A DNA stretch of 64,000 bases from Paenibacillus sp. FSL M7-0420 (GCF_038002345.1 NZ_JBBOCJ010000001.1:2356001-2420000), one strand, 5' to 3'; positions 7,938 to 17,192 are shown, counted from the first letter of the stretch. Numbers and translations are program-made. The notes: generated by a model not told the origin, from the sequence alone.

Positions 7938-9035
7938 GTGGAGGCACTGTCATTGAATGAATTTGAGCAAGGCCGTAACCGTAGTCCGCGCGGTCCTATT
8001 GGACTCATGAAGAGAGTCTATAAGTACGTGCTGCCGGAAGTGCGATCATGTCTCGATTCCTGGCGCAAGGATGCAGAAGGAATTCCCGATCCCGAGCTCC
8101 GCAAGCAAGCGCTTGCCAGCATTGAAACGAAGCAGTTTCATTGCGAAGGCGGCGGAATCTATGCCGCCGGCAATTTGTCGATGAGACATATACTGATTCC
8201 GCTAATTGTTGCTTATCAGACGATCAGTGATTATTTGGACAACCTGTGTGACCGCAGTACTTCGCTTGACCCGGCCGATTTCCGGTTGCTGCATAAGTCC
8301 ATGCTGGATGCGGTTACCCCCGGCGCGGAGCCTGTGAATTACTACGCGCTGCGCACGGAACAGAATGACGGCGGATACCTGCACAGACTGGTCCGCAAAT
8401 GCCAGGAGATGACCTCCCGGCTACCCGGCTACGGTGCCGCTGCTGAAGAGGTCTACAATCTGGCTGTACTGTACACCGATCTTCAGGTCTATAAGCACAT
8501 TCACCCGGAGCTTAGAGAAGCTGCCCTCAAGGAATGGTGGGAGAAGGAGGGGTACCGCGCGCCTCATCTCCAGTGGAATGAATTTGCGGCCGCAACCGGT
8601 TCAACTCTGGGTGTATTCATGCTTTTTCTGGCATCCTGTGATCCTAAGCTAAGCACAGTGGCATCATCATCCATTCGTGCTGCTTATTTTCCGCATGTGT
8701 GCGGTCTGCATATCATGCTGGATTATCTGATTGACCAGGATGAAGACCGGGCCGGCGGTGATCTCAATTTCTGCAATTATTATGAGAATACGGATATGAT
8801 GCTGAACCGGATCGCTTCCATTGTGGAGTGGGCCCGCAAGGATGTCTGGGGTCTTCCTGATAACTCCATGCACCGTATGATCATCGAAGGACTGCTGGCC
8901 CTGTATTTATCCGATCCCAAGGTTAGTGAGCAACGCGAGGTCCGTTCGGTATCCCGGAGGCTGATGAAGAATAGTCCGCTGACCAGACTCTTCTTCTTCG
9001 TCAACAGCCGCTGGATACGCAAACACATGTATTAG
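7938..9035 (+). CDS. ytpB: Tetraprenyl-beta-curcumene synthase family protein (YtpB, DUF2600)
   Basis: This 365-residue soluble helical protein matches YtpB (DUF2600) along its length, including the Asp-rich DYLDNLCDR motif (about residue 95) and DYLIDQDEDR (about residue 262). In Bacillus, YtpB is an atypical class I terpene synthase that cyclises tetraprenyl (C35) diphosphate to tetraprenyl-beta-curcumene, a precursor of sesquarterpenes. Translation starts at GTG, seven bases after AAGGAGA; an overlapping ATG two bases earlier is out of frame and soon stops. No partner cyclase gene (squalene-hopene cyclase type) is nearby. Confidence 0.9.
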   Translation: MEALSLNEFEQGRNRSPRGPIGLMKRVYKYVLPEVRSCLDSWRKDAEGIPDPELRKQALASIETKQFHCEGGGIYAAGNLSMRHILIPLIVAYQTISDYLDNLCDRSTSLDPADFRLLHKSMLDAVTPGAEPVNYYALRTEQNDGGYLHRLVRKCQEMTSRLPGYGAAAEEVYNLAVLYTDLQVYKHIHPELREAALKEWWEKEGYRAPHLQWNEFAAATGSTLGVFMLFLASCDPKLSTVASSSIRAAYFPHVCGLHIMLDYLIDQDEDRAGGDLNFCNYYENTDMMLNRIASIVEWARKDVWGLPDNSMHRMIIEGLLALYLSDPKVSEQREVRSVSRRLMKNSPLTRLFFFVNSRWIRKHMY

Positions 9036-9099
9036 ATGCTGCCGGATCTTCTCCGGGTAAGGGGAGAAACTGGCACAAATTTAAGGAGGAACTAACAGA

Positions 9100-10071
9100 A
9101 TGTCTAACGTAAAAAAAATCGCAGTATTAACCAGCGGTGGAGACTCCCAGGGGATGAACGCCGCAGTGCGTGCGGTTGTCCGCAGCGCGATCTACTTCGG
9201 AATTGAAGTATTCGGCATTCAGCGCGGGTACCAGGGCCTGCTGAACCGCGACATTTTCCCGATGGATCTGCGCAGTGTCGGAGATATCATCCAGCGCGGA
9301 GGTACGGTTCTGCAGTCTGCACGCTGTCTGGAGTTCATGAAGCCGGAAGGCCAGCAGAAAGGTGCTGACATTCTGAATGAGCTCGGCATCGACGGTCTGG
9401 TTGTTATCGGCGGAGACGGCTCTTACCATGGCGCTAACAAGCTCAGCAAGCTTGGAATCAAGACGATGGCTCTGCCGGGTACCATTGATAATGATATATC
9501 GTTCACAGACTACACTATCGGATTCGATACTGCCGTTGGCGTGGTAGTGGATGCGATCAATAAATTGCGCGACACCATGTCATCCCATGAGCGTTCCTCC
9601 ATCGTAGAGGTTATGGGGCGTCACTGCGGAGATATCGCTCTGCATGCAGGCCTTGCTTCCGGGGCGGAGACGATTCTGGTGCCGGAAATGCCTTATGACC
9701 TGAATGAGGTAGCTGACCGGATGAAGGATAATTTCGCACGCGGCAAACGTCACAGTATCGTCATTGTAGCTGAAGGCGTCGGCAAGGGTGAGGATGTTGC
9801 TCAGGCACTCAAAGACCGCCATGCTTCCCTGGATGCCCGTGTTACAGTACTGGGACACATTCAGCGCGGAGGTACGCCAACACCAGGAGACCGTAACCTC
9901 GCCAGCCGTCTGGCTGATTTCGCGGTTCGTAAGCTGATCGAAGGCGAATCGGACAAGGCATGCGGAATCATTAAAGGGGAATTGACCCTGACCGATATCG
10001 ATAAGGTAGTGAATACGAAGAAGGATTTCAATATCGAGCTGTATGAGCTGGCTTCCCGTTTGTCCCAGTAA
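9100..10071 (+). CDS. pfkA: ATP-dependent 6-phosphofructokinase
   Basis: This 323-residue enzyme has the PfkA landmarks: the ATP-site turn TSGGDSQGMN, GGDGS, the catalytic PGTIDND, the substrate motif GRHCGD and the C-terminal GHIQRGG. It phosphorylates fructose 6-phosphate in glycolysis. Two positions differ from B. subtilis PfkA as I recall it: Gln for Pro in GGDSPG and QSARC for YTARC. The gene stands alone with a good AAGGAGG site and its own terminator, rather than beside pykA or accDA, so it may be a second paralogue. Residues near the nucleotide favour ATP over pyrophosphate use. Confidence 0.94.
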   Translation: MSNVKKIAVLTSGGDSQGMNAAVRAVVRSAIYFGIEVFGIQRGYQGLLNRDIFPMDLRSVGDIIQRGGTVLQSARCLEFMKPEGQQKGADILNELGIDGLVVIGGDGSYHGANKLSKLGIKTMALPGTIDNDISFTDYTIGFDTAVGVVVDAINKLRDTMSSHERSSIVEVMGRHCGDIALHAGLASGAETILVPEMPYDLNEVADRMKDNFARGKRHSIVIVAEGVGKGEDVAQALKDRHASLDARVTVLGHIQRGGTPTPGDRNLASRLADFAVRKLIEGESDKACGIIKGELTLTDIDKVVNTKKDFNIELYELASRLSQ

Positions 10072-10107
10072 AAGCAGCAGAATTTATAGGATCATCAACT
10101 CTCAGCG

Positions 10108-10149
10108 GAGCAGCAAGCCTTCCATCACCGGAAGGGGCTGCTCTTTTTT
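10108..10149 (+). terminator. Rho-independent terminator of pfkA
   Basis: An outer stem GAGCAGC / GCTGCTC and an inner stem CCTTCC / GGAAGG enclose a six-base loop. They are followed by six T. Confidence 0.92.
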
Positions 10150-10152
10150 GAG

Positions 10153-10200
10153 TTGACAGTATACCCCCACCCGTATAATATCATACCCATAGGGGTATAC
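10153..10200 (+). promoter_or_regulatory. Promoter with CstR/CsoR-type operators
   Basis: A -35 TTGACA (10153-10158) is followed by overlapping -10 candidates: TATAAT at 10174 and TAATAT at 10176 (17-bp spacing). The spacer holds ATACCCCCACCCGTAT, and ATACCCATAGGGGTAT lies at 10183-10198 just before the ribosome site. These C-tract/G-tract dyads flanked by AT are characteristic of CsoR/CstR-family operators, and such a regulator is encoded at the end of the operon. Confidence 0.8.
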
Positions 10201-10218
10201 AATTAGGAGGGAATAAGA

Positions 10219-12705
10219 ATGAGCAGAACTATAGTCATTATCGGCGGAGTTGCCGGAGGGGCATCCGCTGCGGCACGCCTAAGAAGACTGAACGAAGAAG
10301 ACAACATTATCATGCTTGAGCGGGGAGAGCATGTTTCTTTTGCCAATTGCGGGCTGCCTTATTATATTGGGGAGAGTATTGATTCCCGGGACAAGCTGTT
10401 TCTGCAGACACCGGCTGGAATCCGGGCACGCTTCAATATTGATGTGAGAATCTTTACCGAGGCGACAGAGATTGACCGTGAACGTAAGCAGGTACACTGC
10501 CGCAATGTTACAACAGGCGAGACACTGCAGATTCCATATGATATCGTAGTACTCTCACCGGGAGCGAAGCCGATCGTTCCCCCGATTCCGGGCATTTCAG
10601 AGGCTGAGAACCTGTTCACCTTAAGGAATATTCCTGATACAGACCGTATCAAGGCCTATGTGGACAGCCGTCAGCCAAGACATGCCACTGTAATCGGTGC
10701 AGGGTTCATCGGTCTTGAGATGGCTGAGAATCTGCGGGAGCGGGGGCTTGATGTTACTGTGATTGACCGGGGTCCGCAGATTCTGAACCCGCTTGATCTG
10801 GAGATGGTTCGTCCGCTGGAAGAGCATATGCGTTTGCACGGGGTGGAACTGCGGATGAATGAGGGTGTAGAGGCTATTGAACAGCAAGGGAGCCTGCTCC
10901 GTCACTCCTCCGGCGGGGAGCTTAGAACGGATATGGTTATCTTGGCGATTGGGGTCAGTCCTGAGAATGACCTGGCAAGGAGCTGCGGGCTGGAGCTGGG
11001 CATCCGGGGATCGGTTAAGGTCAACGCCTCATTGCAGACCAGTGATCCGGCCATCTATGCCGTAGGGGATGTCATTGAAGTGAAGGACCGTGTTCAGGGG
11101 TTCGATACCATGGTATCCCTTGCCTGGGGTGCCAACCGTCAGGGGCGTCTGGCCGCTGATCATATCAATGGGCGGCAAGCCTCGTATACGGGAGCATTAG
11201 GTACTGCGATTATCAAAATCTTCGATATGACTGCTGCGCTGACCGGGAACAATGAGAAGACGCTTAAGTCGCTTGGGGTACCTTATGAAGCTGTGCATAT
11301 CCATCCGAATTCCCACGCCGGTTACTACCCCGGTGCTGCACCGGTAGCGCTTAAGCTGCTGTTCAACCCGCAGACAGGAGAGATTTATGGAGCACAAGCG
11401 GCCGGAAGTGCCGGAGTGGACAAAAGAATAGATATCATTGCCACCGCGATCCGCAGCAAGCTTAAGGCAGATGAGCTGGCCGATCTGGAGCTGGCGTATG
11501 CGCCGCCGTATTCCTCGGCCAAAGATCCGGTCAATATGGCGGGCTATGTTGCCTCCAATCTGATGGAGGGACTCGTCCGTAATCTGCAATGGCATGAAGT
11601 GGACGAATTCTCGCGCAGCGGCGGCCTCATCATTGATGTCAGAGACGAAGCGGAGCGTTTAGCCGGTTTTATTCCGGGTTCCATCAACATTCCGCTGGCT
11701 GAGCTGAGAGACCGGCTCACAGAGATTCCCGGGGATCGGGAGATCGCCGTGTCCTGCCAGGTAGGGCTTCGCGGCTACATTGCTGCCCGCATGTTAATCC
11801 AATACGGATATGCAGTACGAAACGTTGACGGAGGGTACAAAACATACGCAGCGATGGCAAGGGAGAATAACGCTGAGATTTCCTGGAAGAGAGAGACACC
11901 GGCTTTAAACGTGAATGCTCCGTCTCATGCCAGTATAGTCGATAGCCACGAACAGCTCAGCCGTAAGCCGCAGCTCCTGCTGGATGCTTGCGGATTACAG
12001 TGCCCCGGCCCTATACTCAAGGTATATGAGACTATAAGCTCAATGGAGGAAGGCCAGCGGGTTGAGATTACTGCAACGGATTTCGGTTTTGCCGCTGATA
12101 TCAGGCAGTGGTGCAGCAAGACAAGGAACACACTGGAATCAGTGGAAGTATCAGGGGGCAAGGTTCAGGCGTTGGTACGGAAGGGAGTAGACCCGGCAGA
12201 CAGAACCGTAGTTCCGGCGGAACAGTCAGCGGTCTCTGAAGGTACAACGATGATTGTTTTCAGCGGTGATCTGGACAAAACCATTGCTTCCTTCATTATT
12301 GCAACAGGTGCCGCAGCGATGGGCAAACAGGTAACGATGTTCTTTACCTTCTGGGGGCTTAATGTTCTGCGCCGGGGGCAGTCTCCGCAGGTGAAGAAGA
12401 ATGCTCTAGACCGGATGTTCGGCATGATGATGCCGAAGGGGACGCGGAAGCTACCCTTATCCCGCATGAACATGGGCGGGCTTGGCGCGAAGCTGATCCG
12501 CTATACTATGGGCCGCAAGAATGTGGAATCCCTGGAGAATCTGATGCAAGGCGCACTGAATGCCGGGGTTAAGCTGATGGCCTGCACGATGAGCATGGAC
12601 ATCATGGGCATCAAGCAGGAGGAATTAATTGAAGGTGTAGACTTCGGCGGTGTTGCCAGCTATCTTGGAGCTGCCGAGGATTCCGGCGTGAACTTATTCA
12701 TCTAG
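10219..12705 (+). CDS. CoA-disulfide reductase / rhodanese / TusA / DsrE multidomain fusion
   Basis: This 828-residue protein has four parts. Residues 1-450 form an FAD/NAD(P)H pyridine-nucleotide disulfide reductase with GGVAGGASAA, the active-site Cys44 (FANCGLPYY), a second Rossmann motif GAGFIGLEMAENL and AVGDVIEV. Residues about 465-550 form a rhodanese domain with Cys513 in CQVGLRG. Residues about 585-655 form a TusA domain with CPGP at Cys595. Residues about 675-828 form a DsrE/F-like domain with Cys789. The set suggests reduction of CoA persulfides or disulfides and relay of sulfane sulfur along Cys513, Cys595 and Cys789. It is co-transcribed with a CstR-like repressor; all motif cysteines are intact. 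Confidence 0.93.
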   Translation: MSRTIVIIGGVAGGASAAARLRRLNEEDNIIMLERGEHVSFANCGLPYYIGESIDSRDKLFLQTPAGIRARFNIDVRIFTEATEIDRERKQVHCRNVTTGETLQIPYDIVVLSPGAKPIVPPIPGISEAENLFTLRNIPDTDRIKAYVDSRQPRHATVIGAGFIGLEMAENLRERGLDVTVIDRGPQILNPLDLEMVRPLEEHMRLHGVELRMNEGVEAIEQQGSLLRHSSGGELRTDMVILAIGVSPENDLARSCGLELGIRGSVKVNASLQTSDPAIYAVGDVIEVKDRVQGFDTMVSLAWGANRQGRLAADHINGRQASYTGALGTAIIKIFDMTAALTGNNEKTLKSLGVPYEAVHIHPNSHAGYYPGAAPVALKLLFNPQTGEIYGAQAAGSAGVDKRIDIIATAIRSKLKADELADLELAYAPPYSSAKDPVNMAGYVASNLMEGLVRNLQWHEVDEFSRSGGLIIDVRDEAERLAGFIPGSINIPLAELRDRLTEIPGDREIAVSCQVGLRGYIAARMLIQYGYAVRNVDGGYKTYAAMARENNAEISWKRETPALNVNAPSHASIVDSHEQLSRKPQLLLDACGLQCPGPILKVYETISSMEEGQRVEITATDFGFAADIRQWCSKTRNTLESVEVSGGKVQALVRKGVDPADRTVVPAEQSAVSEGTTMIVFSGDLDKTIASFIIATGAAAMGKQVTMFFTFWGLNVLRRGQSPQVKKNALDRMFGMMMPKGTRKLPLSRMNMGGLGAKLIRYTMGRKNVESLENLMQGALNAGVKLMACTMSMDIMGIKQEELIEGVDFGGVASYLGAAEDSGVNLFI

Positions 12706-12715
12706 AGGGGGCTAA

Positions 12716-12982
12716 ATGACAGTGGAGTATGATAAAGCTATTACCAACCGGTTGAAGCGGATCGAAGGTCAGGTAAGGGGAGTACTCGGAATGCTGGAGG
12801 AAGGCAAGGATTGCCGTGAGATTGTAACTCAGCTGACAGCGATCCGAACAGCCGTAGACCGCTCTATTGGTGCCGTGATCGGAGACAATCTGGAGCACTG
12901 CATTCAGGAAGAGCTTGCGAAGGGGAACTCCCCTGAGCAAGTGATTAAGGAAGCAGTAGAGCTGCTTGTCAAAAGCCGGTAA
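12716..12982 (+). CDS. cstR: CstR-like persulfide-sensing repressor (CsoR/DUF156 family)
   Basis: This 88-residue all-helical regulator has the family start NRLKRIEGQVRG. Cys33 and Cys62 are 29 residues apart, exactly as the two thiolates of CsoR and CstR. The position of the copper-binding His of CsoR (25 residues after the first Cys) is Asn58 here. Loss of that His with both Cys kept argues against Cu(I) sensing and for the CstR subgroup, which responds to per- and polysulfides by interprotomer crosslinking. It lies 10 bp after the multidomain sulfurtransferase gene and probably represses its own operon through the ATACCC/GGGTAT sites at 10161-10198. Confidence 0.88.
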   Translation: MTVEYDKAITNRLKRIEGQVRGVLGMLEEGKDCREIVTQLTAIRTAVDRSIGAVIGDNLEHCIQEELAKGNSPEQVIKEAVELLVKSR

Positions 12983-12990
12983 GCGAATAA

Positions 12991-13032
12991 CAGCCACAGA
13001 CGAGGGAGCGCAACACTCCCTGCCTGTGGCTG
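12991..13032. terminator. Inverted repeat between convergent genes
   Basis: CAGCCACAG (12991-12999) pairs with CTGTGGCTG (13024-13032), and an inner GGGAG / CTCCC stem follows. It lies between the convergent cstR and MATE genes and probably terminates both, although no long T-run follows. Confidence 0.6.
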
Positions 13033-13039
13033 TTGTCAA

Positions 13040-14404
13040 TTATGCCTTCTCGGGGGCGAATCTTCTCTGCACCCTGACGAGGCGGGTCAGGAGCAGAATT
13101 GCGCCGATTCCAAGGCCGGTAATGAGTCCGATCCAGTAGCCGTATGCCCCAAGCTCGGTATAAGTGGCAAGCACGTATCCGACGGGCAGGCCGATCACCC
13201 AATAGGCAATAAAGCAGATGACGAACGCAGGGTTAACATCCTTGTATCCCCGCAGCACGCCTTGAGTCGGGGTTGCGATGGCATCGGAGATCTGGAAGAA
13301 GATCGCGTAGATCAGGAAATGCTGGATCAGCGAGATCACCTCATGGTCATCCGAATACAGTCCGGCGACATGATTCCCGGCGAAGAGCAGCACCAGCGCT
13401 GTGAGCAGGGAGAGGACAGCCGCCGTAGCAATGCCCATAATGCCATACTGGCGCGCATCCTTCAGCCGGCCGGAGCCGCTCTCGAAGCCGACGAGAATCG
13501 TCAGACTCATGCAGATGCTCAGCGGAATCATATAGAGGGTGGAGGCGAAGTTAATGGCGGCCTGATGGGCAGCGATTGTAATGGTATCGAAGCGGCTCAT
13601 CAGCAGGGTTACAGCCGAGAACACCGCCGTCTCGAAGAAGATCGAAAAGCCGATAGGCACACCAATCTTCAGCAGCTCCTTGAGACTTACCAGGGACACC
13701 GCGTGAAATTTACGGAAAATCTGCAGATTGCGGAAAGGCTCAGCCCGGTAGACAAAGATTAGGGCAATCAGAAAAATGACCCAATACGTGATCGCAGAGG
13801 CTACGCCTGCGCCTACTCCGCCAAGGCGGGGGAAGCCGAAGTTGCCGAAGATCAGCAGATAGTTAAGTCCCACATTGACCGGCAGGGCAATCAGGGTGAT
13901 GAACATGGAGACACGGGTCTGACCCAGGGCATCAATACAGCTGCGGACAACGGTATAGCCGAACAGCGGGATAATGCCGAAGGAGATGGCACCGAGGAAG
14001 CGGAAGGCAATATCTCGTACCGCAGGCTCCAGATTCATGAAATTCAGGATCGGTGTGAGCGCGAGGCTGCCAAGAATCAGCACGAGCACGGATACGATCA
14101 GGGAGAGCCAAATGCCCTGCATCACCTGGTTAGCCACATCCTTACCCCGCTTACTGCCGAGGAGATGAGACACAATGGGTGTAATCCCCATAAGAATACC
14201 GCTAAGGCCTGTCTGGATCGGAATCCACAGGCTTGTGCCGATGGCTACGCCGGCCAGATCATTCGTGCCGAATTTGCCGGACATATTGGTGTCGAAGAAG
14301 GTAATGGCCGACAATGCAATCTGAGTAATCAGAATCGGAAGCAATATATGCAGGAATTGCCCGGCCTTTTGTTTAATGGAAGTTGTCTGTTTCATAATCA
14401 TCAA
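13040..14404 (-). CDS. MATE family multidrug/cation exporter
   Basis: This 454-residue membrane protein has 12 predicted helices in two six-helix halves and the typical MATE features: a polar N-terminus, ALSAITFFDTNMSGKFG in helix 1-2 and QTGLSGILMGITPIVSHLLG in helix 2. Family members export cationic drugs or metabolites using Na+ or H+ gradients. The first ATG follows GGGG by about five bases; a second ATG three codons later is an alternative. It is convergent with cstR, and its promoter must lie between 14405 and 14460. The substrate is unknown. Confidence 0.92.
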   Translation of the reverse strand: MMIMKQTTSIKQKAGQFLHILLPILITQIALSAITFFDTNMSGKFGTNDLAGVAIGTSLWIPIQTGLSGILMGITPIVSHLLGSKRGKDVANQVMQGIWLSLIVSVLVLILGSLALTPILNFMNLEPAVRDIAFRFLGAISFGIIPLFGYTVVRSCIDALGQTRVSMFITLIALPVNVGLNYLLIFGNFGFPRLGGVGAGVASAITYWVIFLIALIFVYRAEPFRNLQIFRKFHAVSLVSLKELLKIGVPIGFSIFFETAVFSAVTLLMSRFDTITIAAHQAAINFASTLYMIPLSICMSLTILVGFESGSGRLKDARQYGIMGIATAAVLSLLTALVLLFAGNHVAGLYSDDHEVISLIQHFLIYAIFFQISDAIATPTQGVLRGYKDVNPAFVICFIAYWVIGLPVGYVLATYTELGAYGYWIGLITGLGIGAILLLTRLVRVQRRFAPEKA

Positions 14405-14458
14405 TGCCCCGTTATCTTTATTTTAAATACTTATATTCCCAGTGAAAATATTCCCAGT

Positions 14459-14482
14459 AAAAAGCCCGGCAGCTGCCGGGCT
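14459..14482 (-). terminator. Rho-independent terminator of the DUF4015 gene
   Basis: This is a perfect 20-bp palindrome, AGCCCGGCAGCTGCCGGGCT. On the minus strand it is followed by five T, about 48 bp after the stop of the upstream minus-strand gene. Confidence 0.85.
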
Positions 14483-14529
14483 CTCTAATATCATGCGGCT
14501 ATGGATACATCTGGATAATTGCAGAAAGC

Positions 14530-15759
14530 TTATTGGTCGTACTTCACATCGGCCGTATAGCGGTTGTTGGCATTCCAGAGCAGGAATTCGTCAATATTCT
14601 GATCCTTCAAGGCGCGGATCTGATCTTCAACCTGCTTCTTGCCGTATTTGACATAATGCCCGCTGCCCAGCCAGCTGGCGGTGAAATCCTGAATCCATGG
14701 GCGGATTACCGGTTTGAAGCTGCCTAGCGGATTCAGCTTCTTGTGTGTATCGACCATTGAGCCCTTAATGGTAGCATAAGGGTCTTTGTCCGGGTCCTTC
14801 ACATCGAACCAGCCGGTGGAATAATGGCTCGGATAGACCATCGGGCTGATGACATCGACATTCTTGGAGATCTTCACGAAATCCTGGCCGATACCTTCTG
14901 CAGCAGGTACCGAGGCGGCATAGCCGAAGATATCCACAGAGATCCGAACTCCCAGCGGTGCCAGCTCAGCTTTGGCATACTTAACAAAGTCAGCGATAAT
15001 TTCCACGCGCGGTCTGTCGCTCTTCGTGTATTTCAGAGTGTCCGCACGCTTCTCGAAGCCTTCAGGGAAGCGCACATAGTCAAACTGGATTTCCTTGAAC
15101 CCGAGCTTAACGGCCTCCTTGGCAATATCTACGTTATACTTCCATACATTTTCATTATAAGGATTGACGAAGCTGTCTCCGCCTTTGTTGGCCCAGACCG
15201 AGCCGTCTTTGTTCACGAACGATAATTCCTTGTTCTTTTTGGCGAGCACAGAATCCTTGAATACTACGATCCGCGCAATCGGGTAGACATCATGCTCCTT
15301 CAGGCGGGTCATCAGCTTGTTGATATCACCTATGAACGGCTGTGGATGTCCCATTTGCTGAAGCTCAGCATTGTCCGTCTTGTAGGTGATGTATCCGGCA
15401 TCATCCTTAATATCGATAACCATGGAGTTGAGCTCAGTCTTGTCCAGCAGGGCAAGCAGGGTCTCCATCCGTGCACCCCCGGCGCTGTAGGCAGTCACGT
15501 ATATCCCTTTAACCTTGGGAGCATCCGGCTGCGGATCGGCAAGAAGTGCTGTCTCCGGCGATGCGCTTGGTGAAGGTGAAGGAGAGGCAGTACCGCCCCC
15601 GTTCGGTGATGCTGCTGCGTCCGGATTAGTGGTGTGTTCTGCGACGATGGGGGGATTCATGGCGCTCTGCAGTACTGCTGCCACATCGGCTTCATGTCCT
15701 TGATTGGGGACACCTACGCCTCCCAGGGCCATCATCAGTAAAGCCCAGGTGATATTCAT
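14530..15759 (-). CDS. Putative exported glycoside hydrolase-like protein (DUF4015)
   Basis: This 409-residue protein starts with a hydrophobic N-terminal segment (ITWALLMMALGGVG) that could be a signal peptide or anchor. A low-complexity Ser/Pro linker (about residues 45-75, GGGTASPSPSPSASPE) follows, and then a TIM-barrel-like domain with VKGIYVTAYSAGG, MVIDIKDDAGYITY, IQFDYVRFPEGF and SVDIFGY. These match the DUF4015 putative glycoside hydrolases. The acidic residues at strand ends (DIKDD, FDYVRFPE) are likely active-site positions. Substrate and activity are not established for the family; a role at the cell wall is inference from export. Confidence 0.87.
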   Translation of the reverse strand: MNITWALLMMALGGVGVPNQGHEADVAAVLQSAMNPPIVAEHTTNPDAAASPNGGGTASPSPSPSASPETALLADPQPDAPKVKGIYVTAYSAGGARMETLLALLDKTELNSMVIDIKDDAGYITYKTDNAELQQMGHPQPFIGDINKLMTRLKEHDVYPIARIVVFKDSVLAKKNKELSFVNKDGSVWANKGGDSFVNPYNENVWKYNVDIAKEAVKLGFKEIQFDYVRFPEGFEKRADTLKYTKSDRPRVEIIADFVKYAKAELAPLGVRISVDIFGYAASVPAAEGIGQDFVKISKNVDVISPMVYPSHYSTGWFDVKDPDKDPYATIKGSMVDTHKKLNPLGSFKPVIRPWIQDFTASWLGSGHYVKYGKKQVEDQIRALKDQNIDEFLLWNANNRYTADVKYDQ

Positions 15760-15926
15760 TTCTTATTCGCTCCCTTTATGTACATTCCTTATAAAGTATA
15801 AGGTAACGGATGCACCCAAAAAGAACAGACTTGTAACAATACCCGTAATTTTTTGAGGTCATATTTCCGCTCTTGTTGTTTATAAACGGGATGTACAGAT
15901 TTTGAACCGCTGATTATAAAAGTAAA

Positions 15927-15968
15927 TGCCGCCCCGGACTGGCACGAAGGCCAATGACCAGGACGGCA
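15927..15968 (-). terminator. Terminator-like hairpin downstream of 16001-16195
   Basis: On the minus strand an 11-pair stem with wobble (TGCCGTCCTGG / CCGGGGCGGCA) carries an inner TGGC / GCCA stem. It is followed by the T-rich TTTACTTTTAT. Confidence 0.7.
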
Positions 15969-16000
15969 ACTATTACAACTTGCTCTTTAGGGCAGCTTGC

Positions 16001-16195
16001 TTAATGAAGATACGCAGAATTCTGATGCTCGCAAATGCTGTAATGGATGATATCCATGGCATCTGCCGGTTCCAGAATACTCAGACCGTCACGCAGTACG
16101 ATTACAGAATTGAGTTCGTCCTGCTTCAGGAACGGTATCATATCCGGATACCACCTCATGACGATTGCTGACAGTTTTACCGTTTCCATTTCCAC
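16001..16195 (-). CDS. Small hypothetical protein
   Basis: This is a 64-residue acidic-to-neutral soluble protein containing RWYPDMIPFLKQDELNSV and ILEPADAMDIIHYSICEHQ. The frame is open from a GTG at 16204, but the long match to the anti-Shine-Dalgarno sequence (AAGGAAAGGGTGAT) favours GTG at 16195, about five bases after it; ATG at 16189 is also possible. It stands alone between its own terminator-like hairpin and the YitT-family gene. No family was recognised. Confidence 0.6.
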   Translation of the reverse strand: MEMETVKLSAIVMRWYPDMIPFLKQDELNSVIVLRDGLSILEPADAMDIIHYSICEHQNSAYLH

Positions 16196-16364
16196 AAAAA
16201 TCACCCTTTCCTTTTTCGAATCGAACTGAATCAGAATTCAGGGTCCACCCGGAAAAACGAAGTGCCTGGAAAAAAGAGGGTAAATCACAATCTTCATGAA
16301 ATTGTTAAGGTCCTGCGTAGCTATAATATAACATAATTTGAACGGATAAGCATTTTCTTATGAA

Positions 16365-17192
16365 TTACCGTTTGCGGAAAGAGCCCATTACACCGACAGT
16401 CTCAACAATATTTACAAAAGCCTGCGGGTCGCTTGTTTTAATAATACGTTTCAGTTCTGCAAGCTCATACCGTGTGGTCACTGTCATTAGCATGTCCCGT
16501 TCTACATGAGAATAAGCACCTTCTGTCTTAAATTTTGTAACGCCGCGCTGAAGGCCCAGCAATTGCTGCAGCAGCTCGTCAGTCCGGTTGGTGATGATGT
16601 ACACGGTAACTTTGATGTGGCTGATATGAATCAGGTCGACCACCTTGCCGGTGACGTAAATGGAGACCATCGAGGCAAGCGCCAGATTCCAGTTGTCGTC
16701 AAAATAAGCCGCAGCAAGAATGACGAGACCATTGAGGCCGACCAGCACACTGCCTACCGGGAAATCCCGGTACCGTGTTATAATGGAGCCCAGAATATCG
16801 AAGCCGCCCGAGGAGCCGCCTACCCGGAAGGACACACCAGCCCCGACACCTACGAGCACCCCTCCGAACACAGAGGCAAGCAGCATATCCGACGATACAT
16901 GAAAGACTGGTACCACTGTCATCATCCAGGTTGTTGCCCCTACAGAGACAATGCTCAGAATGATAAATCTCCGGCCGAGCTGGAACCAACCGGCAGCTAG
17001 CAGCGGGATATTGAAGAGTAAATAGAGTAAGCTGATGTTAAAAGGAGTGAAATAACCAGCCAGCATGGCGAGGCCGGATACGCCTCCGCTGAGCAGTCTG
17101 TGGGGGATCAGGAACAGATTAAAGCCGCTTGCGATCATCGCTGAACCGAAGAGAACGGCAAGAAAGCTCCCGAATAATCTTAGTTTAACCAA
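16365..17192 (-). CDS. YitT/DUF2179 family membrane protein
   Basis: This 275-residue protein has about five or six N-terminal helices with the family motifs GFNLFLIPHRLLSGGVSGLA and RVGGSSGGFDILG, then a cytoplasmic DUF2179 domain (about residues 195-275) with VTVYIITNR and GVTKFKTEGAYS. Bacillus has several paralogues (YitT, YpjC, YxkD and others) with no proven transport substrate. The gene is monocistronic and divergent from the helicase gene, whose leader it faces. Confidence 0.92.
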   Translation of the reverse strand: MVKLRLFGSFLAVLFGSAMIASGFNLFLIPHRLLSGGVSGLAMLAGYFTPFNISLLYLLFNIPLLAAGWFQLGRRFIILSIVSVGATTWMMTVVPVFHVSSDMLLASVFGGVLVGVGAGVSFRVGGSSGGFDILGSIITRYRDFPVGSVLVGLNGLVILAAAYFDDNWNLALASMVSIYVTGKVVDLIHISHIKVTVYIITNRTDELLQQLLGLQRGVTKFKTEGAYSHVERDMLMTVTTRYELAELKRIIKTSDPQAFVNIVETVGVMGSFRKR

